Source of the DNA: Dyadobacter luteus | GTDB lineage: Bacteria > Bacteroidota > Bacteroidia > Cytophagales > Spirosomataceae | Direction of reading: 5' to 3' | DNA length: 64,000 bases | Assembly: GCF_003383615.1 (NCBI RefSeq) | Contig: NZ_QNUL01000029.1 | Span: 16,001 to 80,000 of the forward strand | Shown here: positions 32,257-40,172 of the stretch, piece by piece | Position numbering within the stretch: the stretch's first letter is position 1 | Layout of the letters: every line of letters starts with the position of its first letter | Position numbers and translations under genes: made by a program | The notes under the pieces: model-generated | Told to the model about the DNA's origin: nothing | Databases searched by the model: none | Seen by the model: only the letters and a program-made list of their open reading frames with translations

Positions 32257-34230
32257 ATGGACATTAAGACTGTGAATCCGGAAACAATGCTGATGCAAAC
32301 AGCGGATACCAACGCTACAAACGGAACTGTTGGCCAACCGATTACCTACGAAAAAATTCCAACCCAGATTTTTGCTGACTCAAAAGAGGCCTCTACTGCC
32401 GTTGCGCTGGAGATTGCGGAGTTAATCCGTAAAAAGCAAAAAGAAGGTAAAATGTGTGTATTAGGTTTGGCAACCGGCTCTTCGCCCAAAACCGTATATG
32501 CCAAGCTTGTCAAAATGCATAGAGAAGAAGGGTTGAGCTTTAAAAATGTGATTTCATTCAATCTGGATGAATATTACCAGATGGAGCCGGATTCTATTTA
32601 TAGCTACCACCGGTTCATGAAGGAGCAGCTGTTCAATCATGTGGATATTCCAAAAGAGAATTACTTTATTCCCGATGGTACAATTCCTCCGGCTATGCTG
32701 AGAGAATATTGTATTTCTTATGAGAATAAGATCAATGCTGTGGGTGGCCTGGATTTTCAGTTGCTGGGAATCGGAGGAAACGGACACGTCGGTTTCAACG
32801 AACCGGGTTCTCTGATCAATTCTCACACAAGACTTATCACACTTGACCATTCGACCAGAGCAGCAGCAGCTATGGAATTTGGTGGATTACATAAAGTGCC
32901 TCGTAAAGCGATTACATTGGGTGTTGCTCCGATTTTGAGTGCGCGCCGTATTGTTTTGCTTGCCTGGGGAGAAAGGAAAGCGTCTGTAATTCGCAGCGCT
33001 GTAGAAGGGCCGGTAACAGAACGTAATCCAGCTTCTTACCTGCAGGCACATACGAATGTATCTTTCGTAGTGGATGAAAGTGCTGCCACTGAACTTACGC
33101 GTGTGAAAACACCATGGGCAGTAGATTCGGTAGTATGGGATAATAAAATGATCAAAAAGGCAGTGACGCACTTGTCACAGAGCCTTAGAAAGCCTATTCT
33201 GAAACTAACGGATAAAGATTATAATGACAATGGTATGAGTGATTTGCTTGCTCAATACGGAGCAGGTTATGAAATCAACATCAATGTATTTAATCAGTTA
33301 CAACATACAATTACCGGTTGGCCGGGAGGTAAGCCGAATGCGGATGATACCAATCGTCCGGAACGTGCTCAGCCAGCTAAAAAACGTGTTTTGATTTTTA
33401 GTCCGCATCCGGATGACGACATCATTTCTATGGGAGGAACCTTCCAGCGTCTGGTGGATCAGGGACATGAGGTACACGTTGCGTATCAGACATCAGGTAA
33501 CATTGCTGTTGCTGATGACGAGGCGTTGAGATTTATAGATTTCGTTGTTGATTTTAACAACGGTTTCGGTATTGACAGTCCGGCAGCTAATAAGTTGTTC
33601 CTGGATGCAAAAGAATTCCTGAAGCATACTAAAGACAGTGAGATTGATACACCTGAGATTCGTCAGGTGAAAGGTCTTTTGAGACAAGGTGAGGCGAAGG
33701 CGACATGCCGTTTCGTAGGTATTCCTACCAAGCAGGCTCACTTCCTGAACATGCCTTTCTACGAAACAGGTACAGTACAGAAAAACCCGATCGGTGAAGA
33801 GGATATCAAAATCATTGAAAACCTGATCGAAGAAATAAAACCACATCAGATATATGCTGCAGGTGACTTTGCTGATCCGCATGGTACGCACAAGGTATGC
33901 TGGGATGCGATAGAGGCGGCATTGGAACGTTGCAAGCATAAAAATTACATGAAGGATTGCTGGGTATGGTTGTACCGTGGCGCATGGGCTGAGTGGGATA
34001 TTCATGAGATCGAAATGGCTGTGCCGATGAGTCCGGATCAGGTATTGAAAAAACGTCGTGGTATTTTCAAGCACCAGTCTCAAAAGGATGGTGTTGTATT
34101 CCAGGGTGAAGATGCAAGGGAATTCTGGCAGAGAGCTGAAGAAAGAAACAGCGCAACTGCGTTATTGTACGATGAACTGGGTCTTGCAGAGTACGAAGCG
34201 ATGGAAGCCTTTGTGAGGTGGAGATTCTAG
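32257..34230 (+). CDS. Fusion of glucosamine-6-phosphate deaminase (NagB) and PIG-L/LmbE deacetylase
   Basis: Protein of 657 residues. Residues about 30-300 are NagB-like: GLATGSSPKTVY, the catalytic FNLDEYY (101-107), and GIGGNGHVGFNEPGS (171-185) with the His and Glu of the ring-opening site. An Asn replaces the E. coli Asp here, as in B. subtilis-type NagB. Residues about 376-640 are a PIG-L/LmbE-type zinc deacetylase: VLIFSPHPDDDIISMGG with HPDDD at 384-388, and the second His in DPHGTHKVCW. NagB turns glucosamine-6-P into fructose-6-P and ammonia; PIG-L proteins remove N-acetyl groups from sugars. The fusion suggests coupled deacetylation and deamination of an amino sugar, by inference. 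It has its own promoter and terminator. Confidence 0.88.
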   Translation: MDIKTVNPETMLMQTADTNATNGTVGQPITYEKIPTQIFADSKEASTAVALEIAELIRKKQKEGKMCVLGLATGSSPKTVYAKLVKMHREEGLSFKNVISFNLDEYYQMEPDSIYSYHRFMKEQLFNHVDIPKENYFIPDGTIPPAMLREYCISYENKINAVGGLDFQLLGIGGNGHVGFNEPGSLINSHTRLITLDHSTRAAAAMEFGGLHKVPRKAITLGVAPILSARRIVLLAWGERKASVIRSAVEGPVTERNPASYLQAHTNVSFVVDESAATELTRVKTPWAVDSVVWDNKMIKKAVTHLSQSLRKPILKLTDKDYNDNGMSDLLAQYGAGYEININVFNQLQHTITGWPGGKPNADDTNRPERAQPAKKRVLIFSPHPDDDIISMGGTFQRLVDQGHEVHVAYQTSGNIAVADDEALRFIDFVVDFNNGFGIDSPAANKLFLDAKEFLKHTKDSEIDTPEIRQVKGLLRQGEAKATCRFVGIPTKQAHFLNMPFYETGTVQKNPIGEEDIKIIENLIEEIKPHQIYAAGDFADPHGTHKVCWDAIEAALERCKHKNYMKDCWVWLYRGAWAEWDIHEIEMAVPMSPDQVLKKRRGIFKHQSQKDGVVFQGEDAREFWQRAEERNSATALLYDELGLAEYEAMEAFVRWRF

Positions 34231-34253
34231 AATTTTGAAATATAGAGAGTACT

Positions 34254-34294
34254 AAAAATAGCCGGCTGGATTCATTTCTTGCTGGTTATTTTTT
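34254..34294 (+). terminator. Terminator after the NagB/PIG-L fusion
   Basis: AAAAATAGCCGGC (34254-34266) pairs with GCTGGTTATTTTTT (34281-34294), with G-T and one mismatch, and ends in a T-run. Confidence 0.7.
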
Positions 34295-34318
34295 GTCCCG
34301 CCCACTACGTTCTAATAG

Positions 34319-34350
34319 CAAAAATGCCACCCCTGTGAACAGGAGCGGCA
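34319..34350 (-). terminator. Terminator after tRNA-Leu
   Basis: On the minus strand TGCCGCTCCTGT pairs with ACAGGGGTGGCA around a 2-nt tip (34325-34350) and is followed by TTTTTG (34324-34319). It lies directly after the CCA end of the tRNA. Confidence 0.7.
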
Positions 34351-34352
34351 TT

Positions 34353-34439
34353 TGGTGCCGAAGGCGGGACTCGAACCCGCATGGGGCAACCCCCACACGC
34401 CTCTGAAACGTGCGTGTCTACCAGTTTCACCACTTCGGC
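34353..34439 (-). tRNA. tRNA-Leu (anticodon CAG)
   Basis: On the minus strand a class II tRNA of 87 nt including the encoded CCA. Acceptor arms GCCGAAG and CTTCGGC pair fully, with discriminator A. The D arm carries GTGAAACTGGTAGAC. The anticodon stem CACGT/GCGTG encloses TTCAGAG, giving anticodon CAG for leucine CUG codons. The long variable arm GGGG-TTG-CCCC is typical of tRNA-Leu. The T arm is GCGGG-TTCGAGT-CCCGC. It is a lone tRNA gene, followed by its own terminator. Confidence 0.95.
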
Positions 34440-34502
34440 ATTTGGGTGTGCAAAAGTAGCAAGAGTTAACAGGTTTCCAAATACGCTTCAAAAAAATCTT
34501 AA

Positions 34503-35903
34503 CTAAATTTCTACGTTCTCGTATAATGCCGGAATATGGATGTTTTTATATCCTTTGGCCTGCAGTTTTAACTTGAATGCAACCTGGGTTTCATATTCTC
34601 CATGAACAAGAAAAACTTTCTTAACCCGTTCCGGGGTTTGGCAGGAAAGGAAATCAATCATTTCGTTGTAATCCCCGTGTCCCGAGAATGAATCCATAGT
34701 GGCGACCCGGCATTTCACATCCAGGGTTTCTCCGAATATATTGACCTGCTTATCACCCCGTTTGAGAGCACCGGCAAGTGTATTGGCTGAAGCATATCCT
34801 ACGAGTAGTATGGTGCAGTTTTCTTTCTCAACATTATTCCTGATATGGTGTTTAATCCTGCCAGCTTCTGCCATGCCGGAGGATGAAATGATGATACAAG
34901 GCTCTTTGCGGTCGTTGATAGCCTTAGATTCGTTTACGTCAGATACATAATGAAGATAGGGGAATGCGAAGGCATCACCGTCTTTTTCAATATAATCCAG
35001 AATTTCAGGGTTGAAAAAATCCTCATGATCTTTCATGATTTTAGTCGCGTTGATAGCCAGCGGGCTGTCAATGTAAACAGGTATCCGGGGTAATTTGCCC
35101 GAGCTTGACAGCTGATCAAGGGCGTAGATCAGTTCTTGCGTACGGTCGACTGCGAATGCCGGAATAATCAGTTTACCACGTTTCTCGACACATGTTTCAT
35201 GAACAATCTGTAACAAATGTCCATGCATATCAATCTCCTTTTCATGCAGTCGATCGCCATAAGTCGATTCACAAATGATGATGTCAGCCTGAGGGAAAAC
35301 ATCGGGTTTACGAAGTATCCTGTCTTCCGGACGGCCTATATCACCTGTAAAAGTAATTTGTTTAAAAGTGCCTTTATCCGGTACGCTCAAATGTACCGCA
35401 GCGCTTCCAAGCAAGTGGGCTGCATCTGTAAGAAATACCGCTACTTCGTCGTTCGGCCCCAGGTGGAAAGTTTGTCCGTATTTCACTGTTTTGAAAAGAC
35501 TCAGCGCCTTCTGCGCATCTTCAGCATCGTAGAGTTCTTCCAATAAGGGCCTGCCTTGTTTTTTTCTGCGCTCATTGATTCTCTCCAAATCTTTCTCCTG
35601 AATATGTGCGCTGTCCATCAGCATAATTTTACACAGATCCGCCGTTGGTGCTGTACAATAAATAGGTCCGGAAAACCCTTGCCGTACCAGTCGGGGAATC
35701 AAACCCGAATGATCTATATGTGCATGTGAAAGGATCAGGTAGTCAACATCAGAAGCTTTAAATCCCAGGTTGCGATTAAATTCATCGGTTTGAATACCCT
35801 GGAACAATCCACAGTCCAGTAGTATTTTTGTTCCCTGTTCGGTTGTGATGAGGTGCTTGCTTCCGGTAACTGTTCTTGCGGCTCCAAAAAACTGTATGTG
35901 CAT
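34503..35903 (-). CDS. Beta-CASP metallo-beta-lactamase-fold RNase/hydrolase
   Basis: Protein of 466 residues. It has the MBL metal motif LSHAHIDHSGLIPRL (about 58-72), the GDIGRPEDRILRKP turn, and beta-CASP motifs ICESTYGDRLH, FAVDRTQEL, ISSSGMAEAGRI, and the terminal MDSFSGHGDYNEM / FLVHGE. This is the YSH1/RNase J-related group of archaeal-type beta-CASP nucleases, which act as endo- or 5'-exoribonucleases in related organisms. The 32-bp gap to hpt upstream implies one transcript with purine salvage, though a functional link is not obvious. Confidence 0.88.
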   Translation of the reverse strand: MHIQFFGAARTVTGSKHLITTEQGTKILLDCGLFQGIQTDEFNRNLGFKASDVDYLILSHAHIDHSGLIPRLVRQGFSGPIYCTAPTADLCKIMLMDSAHIQEKDLERINERRKKQGRPLLEELYDAEDAQKALSLFKTVKYGQTFHLGPNDEVAVFLTDAAHLLGSAAVHLSVPDKGTFKQITFTGDIGRPEDRILRKPDVFPQADIIICESTYGDRLHEKEIDMHGHLLQIVHETCVEKRGKLIIPAFAVDRTQELIYALDQLSSSGKLPRIPVYIDSPLAINATKIMKDHEDFFNPEILDYIEKDGDAFAFPYLHYVSDVNESKAINDRKEPCIIISSSGMAEAGRIKHHIRNNVEKENCTILLVGYASANTLAGALKRGDKQVNIFGETLDVKCRVATMDSFSGHGDYNEMIDFLSCQTPERVKKVFLVHGEYETQVAFKLKLQAKGYKNIHIPALYENVEI

Positions 35904-35935
35904 ATTCGAGTGGATTTTTGAGAAATAAATTTAAA

Positions 35936-36463
35936 TCAGGCAATTACGTATAGTGCATCCAGATTGCGGCCCAGCCCGTTGTAATCCAGACCGTAACCTA
36001 CTACGAAGCGATTAGCAATTTCAAATCCGATATAACGCATTTCAACTGGTTTTTTCAATGCATCCGGTTTGTGTAGTAAAGTGGCAATTTCTACTGATGC
36101 GGGACTAAAAGCCGATATTTGTTCAATCAGATGATTCATCGTGAGGCCTGTGTCTACGATGTCTTCGATTACAATTACGTCGCGGTCTTTTATACTTTCT
36201 TCCAGACCGATAATTTGTCTTACCTGTCCGGTTGAACCTGTATTTTCATAGGATGCAAGCTTTACAAAAGTGATTTCACAAGTGATGGGAATTCTTTTTA
36301 AAAGCTCGGTTGCAAACAAAAAAGCACCATTAAGTACTACAATAAACAACGGACAGCGATCTTTGTAGTCAGCGCTCACTTGAGAAGCCAGATGTGATAT
36401 CCGGTTTTCTAGCGTTGGCTGGTCAATGAATGGAACAAAGGTTTTGTCTAATATGGTTATCAT
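35936..36463 (-). CDS. hpt: Hypoxanthine (guanine) phosphoribosyltransferase
   Basis: Protein of 175 residues. It salvages hypoxanthine or guanine with PRPP to IMP/GMP. The PRPP-binding motif VIVIEDIVDTGLTM is complete, LFIVVLNGAFLFATEL carries the pyrophosphate loop, and the VGYGLDYNGLGRNLDALYVI end is the usual base-binding region. A TACGTTTG box at 36558-36565 gives a leader of almost 90 nt. The beta-CASP gene follows in the same direction after 32 bp. Confidence 0.93.
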   Translation of the reverse strand: MITILDKTFVPFIDQPTLENRISHLASQVSADYKDRCPLFIVVLNGAFLFATELLKRIPITCEITFVKLASYENTGSTGQVRQIIGLEESIKDRDVIVIEDIVDTGLTMNHLIEQISAFSPASVEIATLLHKPDALKKPVEMRYIGFEIANRFVVGYGLDYNGLGRNLDALYVIA

Positions 36464-36557
36464 AAGGAAGTTAATATCTAAAAATCACCTTCGCAGGGAT
36501 CTTATAATTGGTTCAGTTTATCAATATTAACTCTTTTTTTAAAAACCCACCTCCCTG

Positions 36558-36565
36558 CAAACGTA
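36558..36565 (-). promoter_or_regulatory. -7 element of the hpt / beta-CASP unit
   Basis: The minus strand reads TACGTTTG, an exact match. The divergent TPR gene starts at 36606, so both promoters share about 140 bp. Confidence 0.45.
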
Positions 36566-36605
36566 AAATAACTTTCCGTCGTTAATAGGACAGATTACCC
36601 CTGAT

Positions 36606-37829
36606 ATGAAACGAATACAACATATTACTACATATTGCCTCCTGGCGCTGCTTTCCTCAACCAACGTTTTTGCCCAATTATATTCTTCGGCTGATCTCGA
36701 CAAAAATTATGACATGATCCTGAAGAATCCGAGTGTACAGATTGAATCTACTGAGGCGATCAATATGCTCTACAATTACAAGTTTGCAGAGGCTGATGCA
36801 GAGTTTCGCTGGTTGAAATATCGCTATCCGAAGCACCCGATGCCTCATTTTTTGATGGGATTGGCGGAATGGTGGAAAATTGTGCCTAATACGGATAATG
36901 AAGAGCATGACAGGGCATTTTTGGCTCAGATGGATTCAACCATTACGCTCGCGGAGAAATTGTATGATAATGAAAAGAATAAAGTAGAACCAGCTTTTTT
37001 CCTGGCTGCTGCCTACGCATTTAAAGGAAGGCTTTATGCAGAGCGGGAAAGCTGGACAAAGGCTGCATTTGCCGGGAGGAAGTCACTCAAGTATTTTGAG
37101 GTTTGTAAGGGAAACGGTGACCTTTCTCCTGAGCTGCTGTTTGGTGATGGTCTTTATAATTATTACGCAGAATGGGTTCCTAAGGAGTATCCTTTGCTGA
37201 AGCCGATATTGGCTTTATTTCCAAAGGGTAATAAGAAACTGGGACAGCAACAGTTGGAGAAAGTGGGTAACAACGCATTTTACACGCGTGTTGAAGCGAG
37301 GTATTTCCTGTTGCAGATATATAGCATGGAAAATGAGTATGGCAAGGCCTATGAGCTGGCCAAGTATATGTGGCAGACTTATCCGAATAATCCGTATTTC
37401 GAGCGCTATTTCTGCCGGACAGCTTTTGTTACCGGAAGAGCAGCGGAAGCGGAAAAGGCAGCTGAGAATATTCTTACGAAGATAGATCAGTATATGCCTG
37501 GATATGAAGGAGTGAGTGGGCGAAACGCTGCCTATGTTCTGGCTTATTATAATATGCAATACCATCGTAATTACGAGCTGGCCGCTAAATATTATCAGCG
37601 GGCGATCGACTTTTCAGTGCAGACCAAATCGCTGAATGCCGGATACTACGTGTCCTCGTTGCTGGGACTTGGTAAAATAGCAGAGATGAAAAAGAATTAT
37701 GATGAGGCACTACGCTATTATAAACTGGCCGATGACAAGGCTGACAAAAAATCCAGTCAGGATAAGGAAGCGAAGAAGGCTATTGAAAATCTAAAAAAAA
37801 TGAAACGGGAAGAAAGAAGAAGGAGGTAG
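36606..37829 (+). CDS. Exported TPR-repeat protein
   Basis: Protein of 407 residues with a cleavable signal (MKRIQHITTYCLLALLSSTN then VFAQ, cleavage about residue 24). The rest is helical with TPR-type repeats, for example INMLYNYKFAEADAEFRWLK, ARYFLLQIYSMENEYGKAYE, and YVSSLLGLGKIAEMKKNYDE. The tail is very basic (KKMKREERRRR). Such periplasmic or outer-membrane-associated TPR proteins are common in Bacteroidota and typically mediate protein contacts; the partner is unknown. A strong bidirectional terminator follows. Confidence 0.8.
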   Translation: MKRIQHITTYCLLALLSSTNVFAQLYSSADLDKNYDMILKNPSVQIESTEAINMLYNYKFAEADAEFRWLKYRYPKHPMPHFLMGLAEWWKIVPNTDNEEHDRAFLAQMDSTITLAEKLYDNEKNKVEPAFFLAAAYAFKGRLYAERESWTKAAFAGRKSLKYFEVCKGNGDLSPELLFGDGLYNYYAEWVPKEYPLLKPILALFPKGNKKLGQQQLEKVGNNAFYTRVEARYFLLQIYSMENEYGKAYELAKYMWQTYPNNPYFERYFCRTAFVTGRAAEAEKAAENILTKIDQYMPGYEGVSGRNAAYVLAYYNMQYHRNYELAAKYYQRAIDFSVQTKSLNAGYYVSSLLGLGKIAEMKKNYDEALRYYKLADDKADKKSSQDKEAKKAIENLKKMKREERRRR

Positions 37830-37854
37830 GTGCAAATCAGCGGATAAATTGAAA

Positions 37855-37896
37855 GGGTTAAAACTGAACATGATCTTCAGTTTTAACCCTTTTTTA
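37855..37896. terminator. Strong bidirectional terminator
   Basis: GGGTTAAAACTGAA (37855-37868) pairs with TTCAGTTTTAACCC (37876-37889), followed by TTTTTT. It serves the TPR gene and the convergent M20 dipeptidase, whose stop codon begins at 37899. Confidence 0.9.
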
Positions 37897-39258
37897 TTAC
37901 TTTTTCAACCTTGCATAATGCTTGAAGAAAAGCGGAATAGTCTCTATTCCTTTGTAGTAATTGAAAAGTCCGTAGCTCTCATTAGGAGAATGCAGTGCGT
38001 CGATATCCAGTCCGAAGCCCATCAGGATACTTTTCTGACCCAGTTCCTGCTCGAATAATGCTACAATAGGAATACTTCCTCCACCACGTGTTGGGATCGG
38101 TTTTTTACCGAAAGATTCTTCCATGGCAAGTGAAGCTGCCTCGTATTCAACAGAATCTGTCGGCGTAACATAAGGTAACCCACCATGGTGCGGTGTCACC
38201 TTTACTTTCACTGATGCTGGTGCAATAGATTCAAAATGTTTGGTGAACAAAGCGCATATTTCTTGGTCCGTCTGATTAGGGACAAGGCGCATGGAAATTT
38301 TAGCATTTGCTTTGGACGGCAAAACAGTTTTTGCTCCTTCACCTATATAACCTCCCCAAATTCCGTTGACGTCAAGTGTAGGGCGGATGGATGTTCTTTC
38401 AATGGTTGTATAGCCTTTTTCACCAGCTACATCGTCAATGACCAGATCCTTTTTATATTCATCCAGATCAAACGGAGCCGCATTCAACGCATCTCTTTCC
38501 GCCTGACTAAGCTCCTGAACCTGATCGTAGAATCCGGGAATGGTAATATGTCCGTTTTCATCTTTAAGCGAAGCGATCATTTCACACAACACATTGATAG
38601 GGTTCGCTACGCCGCCGCCGTATACACCAGAATGTAAATCGCGGTTTGCACCTACTACTTCCACTTCCATGTATGTAAGTCCACGCAGGCCGGTTTCAAT
38701 GGAAGGCACATCATTGGCAATGATACTGGTATCAGAAATAAGGATGGTGTCACATTTCAACAAATCGCGGTGCTCTTTCACAAATGTTTCCAGGTGTGAT
38801 GAGCCAATTTCTTCTTCACCCTCAATCATCATTTTGATGTTGCAGGTCAGCGAATCTGTCGCAAGCATCGTTTCCAACGCTTTAATATGCATGTAAAACT
38901 GACCCTTATCATCGCATGCTCCACGAGCATAAATACGATCATTTTTGATTACCGGCTCAAATGGCGGTGAGTTCCAAAGTTCATAAGGATCAGCAGGCTG
39001 TACATCATAATGACCGTATACCAATACTGTTGGAAGCGCCGGATCTATTATTTTTTCTCCATAGACTACCGGATGTCCGGGTGTTTCAAATATCTCCACA
39101 CGGTCTGCACCGGCTTCACTGATCCGATCACGCACGTATTCTGCAGCTTTGATCATATCAGGTTTGAACTTTGAATCAGCGCTTACAGATGGAATCCGAA
39201 GCAGATCAAGTAGTTCATTCAGGAATCTGTCACGATTTTTATCAATGTAATTATTCAT
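37897..39258 (-). CDS. M20 family dipeptidase / carboxypeptidase
   Basis: Zinc peptidase of 453 residues of the carnosinase/CNDP-type M20 branch. Metal and catalytic residues: LVYGHYDVQPADPYELW (His and Asp), RGACDDKGQF (bridging Asp), MIEGEEEIGSSHLE (catalytic Glu pair), ILISDTSI, and the C-terminal ALHSPNESY His. The lid/dimerisation domain is present (LRGLTYMEVEVVGANRDLHSG). No signal peptide, so cytoplasmic peptide turnover is likely. It is a separate family from the M20D enzyme at 1462-2655. Confidence 0.9.
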   Translation of the reverse strand: MNNYIDKNRDRFLNELLDLLRIPSVSADSKFKPDMIKAAEYVRDRISEAGADRVEIFETPGHPVVYGEKIIDPALPTVLVYGHYDVQPADPYELWNSPPFEPVIKNDRIYARGACDDKGQFYMHIKALETMLATDSLTCNIKMMIEGEEEIGSSHLETFVKEHRDLLKCDTILISDTSIIANDVPSIETGLRGLTYMEVEVVGANRDLHSGVYGGGVANPINVLCEMIASLKDENGHITIPGFYDQVQELSQAERDALNAAPFDLDEYKKDLVIDDVAGEKGYTTIERTSIRPTLDVNGIWGGYIGEGAKTVLPSKANAKISMRLVPNQTDQEICALFTKHFESIAPASVKVKVTPHHGGLPYVTPTDSVEYEAASLAMEESFGKKPIPTRGGGSIPIVALFEQELGQKSILMGFGLDIDALHSPNESYGLFNYYKGIETIPLFFKHYARLKK

Positions 39259-39318
39259 AATCTGGTTTGTTCATTAGTTTTGCTACGGAAAGCAGCATTT
39301 GAAAAAGATCGGCAAATT

Positions 39319-39354
39319 TAAAAAAAATAACCCCTAAGGTTTTGTCCTTAGGGG
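39319..39354 (-). terminator. Terminator after plsY
   Basis: CCCCTAAGG and CCTTAGGGG (39331-39354) pair perfectly around TTTTGT. On the minus strand the stem runs into TTATTTTTTT. It separates plsY from the dipeptidase gene. Confidence 0.85.
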
Positions 39355-39377
39355 TGCTTATTCTGATATATTTCTTG

Positions 39378-40031
39378 TTAGTGGCGAATCGCTTTCGATT
39401 TGCCGAATAGCTTCACCCTATTCTCGTTGCCGTTCATCAATCTGACAATATTCTTCTGATGTGTTAAGACCACCAACACAAACATTACGAAACCAAATAC
39501 GATCAGCAGTGGCTCAGGATGACCAAATACACCAATCCAGGAAAGTACAGGAAAGGAAAGTGTAGCCAGTATCGAGCTCAGGGATACATATTGAGACGCC
39601 AAAAGGGTAAGTATGAATATAGTAATGCTAAGCAAAGCAAGCTCGGGGTGAATAGCCAGTACCATACCCAGGAGTGTTGCAATTCCCTTACCGCCTTTAA
39701 ACTTTACAAAAACAGGAAAGATATGACCAACGATTGCGATTATTCCAAAAAGGATTTTGTACATCAGGAGCTCGGTTTCTCCAATAGTACCCATATAAAA
39801 CAGCATAGAAGCCATACAAGTGGCGGTCCATCCTTTAATCACATCAATCAGCATCACGATAGTACCAGCACGTTTTCCCAGCACTCTGAAAGTGTTGGTT
39901 GCACCAGCATTACCACTACCATGTTTTCTGACATCAATTCCAAAATAACCAATCCCATACCATACAGAACTCGGAATTGAACCCAGAAGATAAGCTGCAA
40001 GAATCGTAATTATAAATAGGGTAACACTCAT
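39378..40031 (-). CDS. plsY: Acyl-phosphate:glycerol-3-phosphate acyltransferase PlsY
   Basis: Membrane enzyme of 217 residues that makes lysophosphatidate from acyl-phosphate and glycerol-3-phosphate, the first step of phospholipid synthesis. Family motifs are complete: LLGSIPSSVWYG, HGSGNAGATNTFRVLGKRAG, and KFKGGKGIATLLG, between five or six membrane helices. A near-ideal promoter (40076-40107) and a terminator enclose it as a single-gene unit. Confidence 0.95.
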   Translation of the reverse strand: MSVTLFIITILAAYLLGSIPSSVWYGIGYFGIDVRKHGSGNAGATNTFRVLGKRAGTIVMLIDVIKGWTATCMASMLFYMGTIGETELLMYKILFGIIAIVGHIFPVFVKFKGGKGIATLLGMVLAIHPELALLSITIFILTLLASQYVSLSSILATLSFPVLSWIGVFGHPEPLLIVFGFVMFVLVVLTHQKNIVRLMNGNENRVKLFGKSKAIRH

Positions 40032-40075
40032 TTTGTACTATTTCTTGTTTATTTTGAATTAGATTGAGTTTTTGT

Positions 40076-40107
40076 CAAAAATACGATAGAATATGGTTTT
40101 TTGCAAA
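40076..40107 (-). promoter_or_regulatory. Promoter of plsY
   Basis: On the minus strand TTTG (40107-40104), 20-bp spacer and TATTTTTG (40083-40076). The predicted leader is about 38 nt. Confidence 0.65.
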
Positions 40108-40172
40108 TAATGCGTAACTGCAAAATTAATGTTTTTGCCACGAATGATCAAATAAATTCTACGCAGCGCAAA

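Noticed and set aside
32770..32812. Loss of a catalytic Asp in the NagB half (Asn in GGNGHVGFNEP)
   Set aside because: Asn at this position is common in active NagB proteins of the B. subtilis type, so it does not indicate inactivity.
34353..34439. Attachment site/integrated element at tRNA-Leu
   Set aside because: There is no integrase near the tRNA and no repeat of its 3' end within the window; the flanks are ordinary genes with their own terminators.
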